Source of the DNA: Leptasterias polaris
Taxonomy: Eukaryota; Echinodermata; Asteroidea; Forcipulatida; Asteriidae
NCBI GenBank assembly: GCA_037783415.1
Contig: JAZGTN010000192.1
Location: 2,852,001 to 2,916,000, forward strand
Direction: 5' to 3'
DNA: 64,000 nucleotides
Positions 1-7,586 of this stretch are shown piece after piece; position 1 is the first letter of the stretch; every line of letters starts with the position of its first letter. Made by a program: the position numbers and the translations under genes. The notes under the pieces were generated by a model, which saw only the letters and a program-made list of their open reading frames with translations, ran no database searches and was not told the origin of the DNA.

Positions 1-64
1 TCGTCCATGTTAGCAGCAAAACCTTTCCACGTCACAACCATCCGCCAGCACCCCCTAACCAAAA

Positions 65-1815
65 GCAAATAAAGAAATCGTACAACATCAGTTCCTGAAC
101 AATTTGACAGTTGAAATATCATTAAAATCGTAAAGTTTTGAAGGACACAACATCGACTCTGAAATAAGTTGAGAGTTGAACAATCATTAAGGTGGCAGTT
201 TTAAGAGACTGGACACCATGAGGTTTGGAGAAAATTTAAGAAACAGTACGACATCGGCTCGTTAACAGTTGAAGCGTTAAACATCATTGCGCAATACAAC
301 TGGATAACATGAAGTTCGGAGAAATGTAAGAGACGACATAACTTCGGCTTGTTAGCAGTTTAACAGTTGAAAATAAATTGCAGGGTTTAAAGACTTAAGA
401 AGAGTTGACATTTATCAACATACCTCACATGACATTCCATGTTGAACTTATTCATGATGGATACTGCTCTTCAATCTGTGAATAATCTGAAAGCAAAAAA
501 CGACACACAGTCATAAACATTATTTTAAGACAGTTAGCTATTCCTGTACATATTCTATGCGTATGACACTTTTCTAATCTCCAACATCAGTTCCAGAACA
601 ATTTGACAGTTCTCAAGGAAAACCACAATAGAGCACAACATCGACTCTGAAATAACTTGAGAGTTGAACAATCATTAAGATGGCAGTTTTAAGAGACTGG
701 ACAACATGAGGTTCGGAGAAATGTAAGAGACAGAACGACATCGGCTCGTGAACAGTTGTTGAACATCATTGCGCAGGGTTTAAAAATTTAAGAAGAATTG
801 ACATTTTTCAACATACCTCATACGACATTCTAAGTTGGCCTTCTCTTATCCATGATGGATACTGCTCTTCAATCTGTGGACAATCTGCAAGCAAAGTAGA
901 ACACACTGTCATAAACATGTCATCATGCTTGGGCAAAGTTTAAGAAACAGAACATCATTGACTTGTGAACAATTATTAGATTGCTAAATCTTTAAGAGTT
1001 GAAAAATCATTAGATTGGTAAAGTTTTGAACGACTAGATACATGAGCCTAAAAAAGAAAAGACAGCATCACATCGACTCTGGATTAAGTTGAGAGTTGAA
1101 CAATCATTTGGGTGGCAAGTTTTTAAAGACTTGACAACAAGAAGTTTACAGAAAATTAAGAGAGGGCACAACATTGATTGGTATTAGATTGGTATTTATT
1201 TGAGGAGCTGGAAGACATGAACCTCAAGGAAAACCAAAGACAGTACAACATTGGCTCTTGAGTAATATAACAGTTGAACGATCATCAAGGTGTTACGTTT
1301 CGAGAGAATGGACAACATTCCAAGACGTTCGGAGAAATTTAAGAGACAGCATAACAGTGGCTAATGAACAGTTGAAGCATTGAAAATCATTGAGCGTGGT
1401 TTAAAAAACTTTAAAAGAATGAACATTATTCAACATACCTCACATGTCATTTCAAGATGACCTGCTCTTCAATGTGTAAATTATCTGCAAGCGTAAAAAA
1501 GACACACTGTCAAAAACATTTCATAAAATGTCATCATGCTTGGGAAAAGTTTACGAAAGCATCATTGGCTTGAGAACAATTTAAGAGTTGCAATATCAGT
1601 AGATTGGTAAATTTTTGAACGACTAAACACATGAGCCCCAAAGAAAACCAAAGGCACCACAACATTGGCTCCTGAATACTTTTAGAACTGAACAATCATT
1701 AAGGCGGCAAGTTTTAAAAGACTAGACATTATGAGCCTCAAGGAAAACCAATGAGAGCACAACATCTATTCTATAATAACTTGAATGATGATAAATCATT
1801 AAGGTTGCACGTTTT
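65..1815. repeat. Degenerate satellite block A (unit 1)
   Basis: No coding potential is seen. Two diverged motifs recur in the same orientation. One is built around 'caatcattaaggtggcag' followed by a 'gactggacaacatgagg'-like segment; its copies start near 181, 669, 1101, 1279, 1693 and 1793. The other is 'atggatactgctcttcaat' followed by a 'ctgcaagca'-like segment, near 456, 853 and, shortened, 1467. Spacing is irregular, from 100 to about 490 bp. This suggests an old satellite reshuffled by deletion and duplication. A lone copy of the 48-bp minisatellite motif sits at about 520-566. Confidence 0.75.
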
Positions 1816-1827
1816 GACAAGTGTGAT

Positions 1828-2297
1828 GCAAATTCCTTCACAAACTTGGCGCCTCCAAAACTGACCTTTTCCACAAATAATAGCCTCTACAACCAAGACC
1901 AGCCCCAGCTTGATAAATCCAGCCTGGTCCTACTGGCACGCTCCGTAAAAAAAGGCAAAACGCACAACAACAGCGCTTGCTTTTCAGTCCAATAGACTAA
2001 GCCACTTACATGTAGTAATAATACTACTCCTTAGCGGTCAAGTCAAAGTAAACCCTGGACCTGGTCCCTCAAGCCCTGTTCCCGAATACCCGTGTGGTAT
2101 CTGCAACAACGAGGTCAATGACAGCCATGCTGCTCTCAATTGCGACACATGTGGGTTCTGGTGCCACATTCAATGTGCTGGCATTCCTGTGCATCACTAT
2201 AGTATACTATAGTCAAGGCGTCAAGCAGCTTCTCGTGGATCTGCTGTGAATGTGGCTCACCGAACTTCAGCAGCTCCCTACACGCCACAACTCCAGC
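1828..2297 (+). pseudogene. Retrotransposon N-terminal region: hydrophobic stretch, 2A-like NPGP, PHD-type finger
   Basis: Reading frame 1 is open from about 1828 and changes at the A7 run at 1947-1953. The second frame gives a hydrophobic stretch (LHVVIILLLSG) and then NPGP at 2051-2062. It continues into CGIC, CDTC and CHIQC, the first six ligands of a PHD-type Cys4-His-Cys3 finger. A TAG at 2210-2212 stops this frame. The last ligands (WICCEC, 2236-2253) are in another frame. In related elements such a finger is thought to bind chromatin or nucleic acid. The NPGP resembles 2A peptides but has GQVKVNPGP in place of the canonical D-V/I-E-x-NPGP, so it is probably inactive. No start codon could be assigned. 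Confidence 0.72.
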
Positions 2298-2299
2298 CG

Positions 2300-2683
2300 A
2301 ACTTTAAAATCCTTTCTCGCCACTTGAATGGGATACAAGCTTATCTGAAACAGATCCCGGTTCTACAGCCCTTCCACAGACGTCTACACCGTGATTGCCG
2401 GCGACTTCAACTGTCCCCGACATCGATTGGACTACGGGTACTGCATCAAACCCCAACACCGCTAGTATTCACCAAAAATTTCTTGACATACTCATGGATC
2501 ATTCACTTGTGCAATTAGTCAACCAGGTCACCAGACCAATCTCCAACAGTATATTAGACCTAATCAACAGCTTGTAAGCAACATCGAATCAAACCCAGGT
2601 ATTTCAGACCACAACATCATCACCTTTAACATCAACTCAAAAACCCAAACAGCAAGCTAAACCACCCCAGAAACTCTTCATAA
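2300..2683 (+). pseudogene. APE-type endonuclease remnant
   Basis: The piece starts with a short segment reading KILSRHLNGIQ; the Asn codon at 2327-2329 probably matches the first catalytic motif of AP-like endonucleases. It then jumps to the late part of the domain, with GDFN at 2400-2411 and SDHN at 2604-2615. The middle of the domain, including the catalytic Glu motif, is missing, so a large internal deletion is likely. An extra C in the run near 2415-2419 shifts the frame just after GDFN, and the frame shifts again near 2570. In units 1, 2, 6, 7 and 8 the frame after SDHN reads TCA at 2637-2639; in units 3-5 the same codon is TGA. Confidence 0.8.
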
Positions 2684-3179
2684 AACTTCTTCCATAAAGC
2701 CGACACAGCCCAACTGAAACAGCGGGTTAATCAATTCACAGAGGACTTCCTTCACTCTGACCCAATCAGCAACACTGTTAATACAAACTGGTCCAAAATA
2801 CTTGACAGTCTCAATGGCATCCTGAATACGTGTTGTGTCCCTTCAAAGTGGAGTAAAAGTAAACGCCATCTGCCATGGATCTCAACTACCTTGAAGCGAG
2901 AGATGCGAAAGCGGGACAGACTATACAGGGAAGCACGTAAACTCCAAAACAATAGAACCTGGTACGAATACAGACAATTCCACAATCAACAACGTCATCA
3001 ATGTCAACAATGTCAACAACGTCATCGGAGCAAGTCTTGCAGAGAAACCAAAAACTTTCTGGTCATATGTTAAACTCATGCGAACTGAGCACCTGGGCAT
3101 TCCTACCCTGCGATCTGCCTCCAAAATGTGCTCAACAGACAAAGACAAGGCTGAACTGTTAAATAATTACTTCCAATGA
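2684..3179 (+). pseudogene. Endonuclease-RT linker and RT N-terminal region
   Basis: Frame 2 is open from 2684, with no usable start, to a TAA near 3071. It contains a basic segment KREMRKRDRLYREARK that is usual upstream of RT domains in this group. The homologous frame changes inside a microrepeat of AACGTC/AATGTC-like words at about 2984-3030. The next frame carries KPKTFWSYVKL and RTEHLGIPTLRSAS, then ends at TGA 3177-3179, exactly before the next conserved stretch (SVFTQE). In unit 3 three small indels let one frame run through the whole segment. Confidence 0.82.
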
Positions 3180-3569
3180 TCTGTATTCACGCAAGAAACC
3201 AACCTAAACATACCAGACAAGGGAATTTCTCCATACCCATCCATCACAAACATCGTCATAGGTATTGCTGGAGTAGAAAAGCAACTTGCAGCAATCAATC
3301 CATCTAAAGCGTGTGGACCAGATGAAATTTCACCTAAGCTTTTGAAGTTAGTTGAGCATGAAATAGCACCAGCACTAACTTTCCTTTTCCAACAATCATA
3401 CAATAGTGGCACCATTCCTACCCAATGGAAAAAAGCTCTGGTCACCAGCATCTACAAGAAGGACCCAAAATCTGATCCATCTACTTACAGGCATATCTCC
3501 TTAACCTGTGCATGCTGTAAGGTCATGGAACACATCATACTGAGCCATTTATCCAAACATCCTTCTTGA
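3180..3569 (+). pseudogene. Reverse transcriptase, fingers part
   Basis: The reading frame has no ATG start; a TTG lies at 3342. It shows the fingers region of non-LTR reverse transcriptases: ACGPDEISPKLLK, then IPTQWKKALVTSIYKKDPKSDPS, then YRHISLT. Family members usually have YRPISLT, so a proline-to-histidine change is likely here. The frame ends at TGA 3567-3569, and the protein would continue in frame 1 from about 3562 through a one-base shift. All copies in the window share these lesions. Confidence 0.88.
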
Positions 3570-3873
3570 TTCACAACATGGCTTCAGAGGAAAACTGTCA
3601 ACTACAACACAACTCATATCTGCGACACACGATTGGGTCTTCCTAGATTTTAGCAAGGCTTTTGACAACGTGCCTCACCATCGCCTGTCAGCCAAGCTTC
3701 AATTCTATGGTGTCAGAGGTGACACGGTAAATTGGATTAGTGCATTCCTGAGTGATCGCGAACAGGCTGTGACAGTCAATGGTTCCTTTTCGTCTTGGGT
3801 TAAGGTAACATCAGGTGTACCTCAAGGTTCAGTGTTGGGAACGACATCCAGGACCAAGTGCAATCCACATTGA
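3562..3873 (+). pseudogene. Reverse transcriptase, palm part with motifs A and B
   Basis: Frame 1 carries QHGFRGKLSTTTQLI, then motif A as FLDFSKAFD (first catalytic Asp codon 3646-3648). Motif B is SGVPQGSVLG at 3811-3840. About 10-15 residues usual between THDW and motif A are missing, so a short deletion is likely near 3637. Right after SVLG the residues that normally lead to LLYINDI are lost through an approximately 20-base deletion. That shifts the frame, which runs into TGA at 3871-3873. Confidence 0.88.
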
Positions 3874-4370
3874 GGCTTTTTGCTGATGACAGTGTTATCT
3901 ATCGCAAAATCCATTGCCAGGAAGATCATTCCAAGCTCCTGCAAGACATATCATTGCTCACTGACTGGTCCGCCAAATGGTTGATGCACTTCAATATCAA
4001 CAAATGTGCCTTACTATCGAACACCAAAAAACACAAGCCCAGTCTCTTTCAATATAATATCCTTGGAACAACTCTTGCCTCAGTAGACCAGTACGATTAC
4101 CTGGGAGTCACAGTGACTCATGATCTCCGCTGGAACATCCACCACCAGAAAATGATAAATAAATCTAGCCGCACCCTTGGTCTTCTCCGCAGAACCCTCG
4201 CTCATTGCACCCAAACTGTTAAAATAACTGCCTACAAAACCCTAGTTCGCCCGCAAATGGACTACGCCTCAGAAGTCTGGAGTCCACACACATTGGATGG
4301 CCAAAAACGACTTGAGCAAATTCATAAATCCATTGCCTCAGTAGACCAGTACGGTCACATTACTCATTAA
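3841..4370 (+). pseudogene. Reverse transcriptase, motif C and thumb
   Basis: This is the longest open frame of the element (170 codons from a GTG at 3858). It begins with NDIQDQVQSTLRLFADD; FADD at 3879-3890 is catalytic motif C, and it is intact. Further on are LLTDWSAKWLMHFNINKC, YLGVTV and the thumb segment RTLGLLRRTLAHC followed by YKTLVRPQMDYAS. The end is abnormal: a 21-base stretch at 4333-4353 is an exact copy of 4075-4095, and the frame then stops at 4368-4370. This fragment alone lacks motif A and cannot be a polymerase. Confidence 0.9.
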
Positions 4371-4698
4371 CTACCTGGGATGGGAGACACTGCATGTAAG
4401 ACGCCTTCTTGCACAGTCCACAATGTTCTTCAAAATACACCGTGGTCTAGTCAACATCCAATTGCCACCATCCATCAAACCAGTTACATACATTGCCAGA
4501 CAGGATCACTCCCTCAAGAATACCATACCGGATGCCTCAAACGACCAATACAAATTTTCATTCTACCCAAGAACAGTTAAGATCTGGAACCAACTACCAT
4601 CTACAGCAGTCTTCGCACCATCCATCTCAGCATTCCAACAGGTTGCCCTGCCAGCTATCAGAGTCCTACAGCCTCTGGCTGGCTCTAGGATGCTGTAA
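4369..4698 (+). pseudogene. Retrotransposon C-terminal domain
   Basis: After another frame change the sequence reads YLGWETLHVRRLLAQSTMF, then FYPRTVKIWNQLP, and ends at TAA 4696-4698. This tail is characteristic of CR1/L2-type reverse transcriptases from marine invertebrates and fish. It may assist target binding, but its role is not well defined. The variable base at 4484 gives Val (T, units 1 and 7) or Ala (C, all other units). An ATG at 4423 lies inside the domain and is not taken as a true start. Confidence 0.86.
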
Positions 4699-4857
4699 AC
4701 CCATTTCGGCTCTTGTACAGTGTAAATAGCGCGCCTTTTCTTTCATTTCTCACTGCACTTCTGCACTGTCGACCAATGACGGTCACCAACGCACCATCCC
4801 AGTTTAGCTTCCTACGTGAGCTTTATAGGGATTATTTTACTCAAGACTTTTACTCAA
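4699..4857 (+). other. Retrotransposon 3' untranslated region
   Basis: A short non-coding tail follows the last stop. It contains 'cggctcttgtacagtgtaa' at about 4707-4725 and ends in two 'ttttactcaa' words 13 bases apart. There is no A-rich tail. The small open frame here has no recognisable product. Confidence 0.55.
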
Positions 4858-5939
4858 ATGTCATCATGCTTGGGCAAAGCTTTAGGAACAGTACCGGTAA
4901 AACATTGGCTTGAAAGTAATCATTGGATCGCTAAAATTTTAAGGGGTAAAATGTCATTAGATTGGTAAATGTGTGACAGACCAAACAACATGAGCTTCAA
5001 AGAAAACCAAAGACAGCAAAATTATCAAGGTGTTACGTTTAGAGGGACTGGAGAGCCCGACATTCGGAAAATTTTAAGACACAGCACATTATTTTAAGAG
5101 TAGAACAATCATTTAGGTGGTCTGTTTCAAGGGACTACACAACAGGATGTTTTGAGACGGCACAACATTTGAGAGTTGAAATATCCTTAGACTAAACAAC
5201 AACATAAGCCTCAACGAAAACCACAAACAAAGCAACATAGGATCATGAACAGTTTTAAGAGTTGTACAATCATTTACATGTAGGTGGCACATTTCAAGGT
5301 ACTTGACAACATGAGGTTCAGAGAAATATAACAGACGGCGCAACTTCGTCTCATGAACAGTTTAAGAGTTGAAAAACACTGCCCAGGGTTTCAAAACTTA
5401 AAGAAGAGTTGACATTAATCACGTACCTCACATGACATTCCATGTCCACTTCTTATTCATGATGGATACTGCTCTTCAATCTGTGAATAACCAGCAAGCA
5501 GAGTAGAACACATCGTCAAAAATGTGTCATCAAACGTCATCATGCTAGGGCAAAGTTTAAGAAACAGAACAACATCAGCTCAGGAACAACTATTAGAAAG
5601 CTAAATTTTCGAACGACTAGACACATGAGCCACAAACGAAAACCAAAGGCACCACAACATTTGCTCCTGAATACTTTAAGACTTATGAGGAACTGAACAA
5701 AATGAGGTTTGAAGAAATTTGAGAGACAGCACATCAATGGCTGGTAAAAATGTATAAATGTATAAATGTAAAATTAAAGTATCATCGGCCTTTGAATAGT
5801 TTGAGTGATGAACCAACCATTAAGATGGCAAGTTTTAAAAGACATTATGAGCCTCAAAGAAAACCGAAGAGAGAACTTCATGGACTCTTGAATAACTTGA
5901 GTGATAAACAATTATTAAGGTGACATGTTCTGATAAATA
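4858..5939. repeat. Degenerate satellite block B (unit 1)
   Basis: This continues the block A sequence after the retrotransposon. Related 'caatcatt' segments lie near 5106, 5268, 5812 and 5909, and the 'atggatactgctcttcaat' motif is near 5462. A perfect double copy of 'aatgtataaatgt' type lies around 5748-5769. Small open frames on the - strand are chance products of a repetitive AT-rich sequence. Confidence 0.7.
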
Positions 5940-6280
5940 ATAATATCGGCTCTTGTATAGTGTAATTCTAAAGAATGATCATTGCACTTCACACATTATT
6001 ACCCCTGATCACTTGGCCATTTATTTCATTCCTGAAACCATCTCAGCTCCCTGGGGAGTATACGGCCTGTGCTTCCAAAGCGCACTAAGCTAAATCATTC
6101 ACAAGAACCATCTCTGCCCTCACAGGGACCCATTTTACCCCTGGGTGAAGAGAAGCAATTATAGTTAAGTGTCTTGCTCAAGGACACAAGTTTCATGACC
6201 AGAATTCGAACCCACACCCTGACGACTCAGCCACCAGAACTAAAGTCTGACTGATGCACTTAACTGCTCTGCCTGACATG
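5940..6280 (-). mobile_element. tRNA-derived SINE, probably tRNA-Leu head (unit 1)
   Basis: Read on the - strand, the element starts near 6277 with a tRNA-like head. The A-box-like segment is at 6274-6263 (aggcagagcagt) and the B box at 6213-6201 (gggttcgaattct). Between them is an anticodon-arm-like 'cagactttagttctg'. The wide A-B spacing (about 50 bases) fits a tRNA with a long variable arm, and the head reads like tRNA-Leu. Next comes a body with 'gtccttgagcaagacactta', a word widely shared by animal SINEs such as MIR and related conserved-domain families. The tail ends near 5940 in an A/T-rich 'ataataat' stretch. I cannot assign the SINE superfamily. It is a fossil: the anticodon and acceptor ends are degraded. 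Confidence 0.7.
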
Positions 6281-6560
6281 CATTTGAAAATCATAGTGAA
6301 GGGTTTCAAAAACTTAAGAAGAACTTACATTTTTCAACATACCTCACATGACATTCCAAGTTGACCTTCTCTTATTCATGATGGATACTGCTGCTCTTCA
6401 ATCTGTAAATAATCTGCAAGCAAAGTGAGACACACTGTCATTAACCTTAAACATTTGATCAAATGTCAACATGCTTGGGCAGAGTTTAAGTAACAGTACA
6501 ACATTTGCTCAAGAACAATTTGAGAGTTGATATATCATTAGATTGGTAAATTTCCGTATA
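6281..6560. repeat. Degenerate satellite block C (unit 1)
   Basis: A third piece of the satellite follows the SINE. The 'atggatactgctgctcttcaat' segment near 6380 has one extra 'gct', and 'cttgggcagagtttaagtaacag' follows. This shows that the SINE, like the retrotransposon, inserted into pre-existing satellite. Confidence 0.65.
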
Positions 6561-6768
6561 AAATTTGACTTAAATTTTCTTTAACTTTGACACATATTTT
6601 CTTTAAAGTTTGTTACAGATTTTTTCCTTAAATTTTGTTACAGATTTTTCCTTAAACTTTGTTACAAATGTTACTCTCTGAAACTTTGCCAAAAAATGTA
6701 CCTTTTGAAACTTTATTAAACTTCTAACTTCTTACCCGTCCCACAGCGTTTTATTCACGAGTCTAACT
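6561..6768. repeat. AT-rich short tandem repeats, 24-25 bp period
   Basis: The segment 'ttgttacagatttttcctta' recurs with 'gttaca' at 6612, 6637 and 6661, a period of 24-25 bases. More diverged copies lie on both sides. No coding content is seen. Confidence 0.65.
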
Positions 6769-6848
6769 TTTATCCGAAGTAGTTCCTCCAAATCGGCAAG
6801 TAACTTGTAAAAGTTACTTGTCGATTTGGAGGAACTACTTCGGATAAA
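6769..6848. repeat. 38-bp inverted repeat with 4-nt loop (unit 1)
   Basis: The left arm is 6769-6806, the loop is gtaa at 6807-6810, and the right arm is 6811-6848. All 38 positions pair except 6796/6821, which would be a G-U pair in RNA. The arms begin 'tttatccgaagtagttcctc'. It lies between AT-rich repeats and a poly-A-rich microsatellite. It could extrude as a cruciform or fold in a transcript. It may be the terminal repeats of a tiny mobile element with no interior, or a foldback element; function is unknown. Confidence 0.93.
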
Positions 6849-6960
6849 TAAAAATAAAATTTTAATATAATAATAATATATATATACATACATAAAATAA
6901 AATAAAATAAAATAAAATAAAAATGAAAATTAAAGAAAAATAAAAAAGCGAAAAAAACCT
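6849..6960. repeat. A/T-rich microsatellite including (ATAAA)n
   Basis: The stretch holds taa and ta repeats, then about six ATAAA units at roughly 6892-6923, then A-rich sequence. It is simple-sequence DNA next to the hairpin, with a very low melting temperature expected. Confidence 0.85.
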
Positions 6961-6984
6961 AAAATAAGACCCTCAAAATTTTTT

Positions 6985-7130
6985 GCTAGGATAGTCCTGC
7001 GGGGCAATGCCCCGCCAAGCCCCAGGGGGGCTCCGCCCCCCTATCCCCCCTTATGAGGTCTAGGACCCCGGACCCTACGCAGCTAGACACCGACGCTGCT
7101 GGAGGGGGTAGGGGGATGGGTGGGAGGGAC
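6985..7130. other. GC-rich block with two hairpins and a G-quadruplex motif (unit 1)
   Basis: In an otherwise AT-rich unit this block is strikingly GC-rich. Hairpin 1 is 6999-7015 (gcggggca-a-tgccccgc). Hairpin 2 is 7024-7042 (aggggggc-tcc-gcccccct). A C-rich run follows to 7050. At 7104-7128 the + strand has five G runs of 5, 5, 3, 3 and 3 bases separated by 2, 2, 1 and 1 bases, which meets the usual G-quadruplex rule with margin. No gene is seen. The role is unknown; replication, transcription pausing and recombination are all possible. Confidence 0.8.
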
Positions 7131-7156
7131 TATATGCTATATGCTATATATTACAC

Positions 7157-7575
7157 CTGTATTTTATGACAGTTTGCTATTCCTGTACCAGACACATTCT
7201 AACCGTATATTTTAAGACAGTTAGCTATTCTCATACCCGACACATTCAACCATACATTTTAAGACAGTTTGCTATTCTCGTACCCGATACATTCTAACCG
7301 TATATTTTAAGACAGTTTGCTAGTCTCGTACCCGATACACTCTAACCGTATATTTTAAGACAGTTTGCTAGTCTCGTACCCGATACACTCTAACCGTATA
7401 TTTTAAGACAGTTTGCTAGTCTCGTACCCGATACATTCTAACCGTATATTTTAAGACAGTTTGCTATTCTCGTACCCGATACACTCTAACCGTATATTTT
7501 AAGACAGTTTGCTATTCTCGTACCCGATACATTCTAACCGTATATTTTAAGACAGTTTGCTATTCCCGTACCCGA
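7157..7575. repeat. 48-bp minisatellite, about 8 copies (unit 1)
   Basis: The core 'attttaagacagtttgctat' followed by 'tcgtacccgatacattctaaccg' repeats head to tail. The 'attctaaccg' or 'actctaaccg' junctions are at 7195, 7244, 7291, 7339, 7387, 7435, 7483 and 7531, so the period is 48 bases apart from the first two copies (49 and 47). Copies differ at a few fixed sites (tat/tag and att/act). There are no unique spacers, so it is not a CRISPR array. Confidence 0.95.
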
Positions 7576-7586
7576 AATATTATAGT

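Larger units (their letters stand above)
1816..4857 (+). mobile_element. Dead CR1/L2-like non-LTR retrotransposon (unit 1)
   Basis: A retrotransposon lies inside the satellite. In order it shows an N-terminal region with an NPGP motif and PHD-type zinc finger, a deleted APE-type endonuclease, a reverse transcriptase split over three frames, and the C-terminal domain typical of these elements. Families of this kind encode proteins that nick target DNA and copy their own RNA into it; this copy cannot make a full protein. There is no poly(A) tail. The 3' end shows a 10-base repeat 'ttttactcaa' at 4835 and 4848, in keeping with the short 3' tandem repeats of CR1-type elements. Satellite resumes near 4856. 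Boundaries are approximate and I found no target-site duplication. Clade assignment (CR1, L2 or related) is by motif recognition only. Confidence 0.88.

Noticed and set aside
3167..3451. 94-codon open frame on the - strand, present in every unit
   Set aside because: It is the reverse of the RT fingers region, where the + strand shows clear family motifs. It has no known motif of its own.
4380..4909. Several extra + strand open frames at the retrotransposon end
   Set aside because: Those at 4380-4580, 4493-4729 and 4713-4913 are other frames of, or lie downstream of, the C-terminal domain, which is read in the 4369-4698 frame.
5113..5737. Small open frames on the - strand in satellite block B
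   Set aside because: They lie in diverged satellite sequence, and related satellite copies do not keep them open.
6193..6277. Functional tRNA-Leu gene on the - strand
   Set aside because: The anticodon loop has changed, the acceptor stem does not pair well, and a SINE body follows directly.
7157..7575. Possible CRISPR array from regularly spaced repeats
   Set aside because: The 48-bp units are directly adjacent, with no unique spacers, and everything else is eukaryotic.
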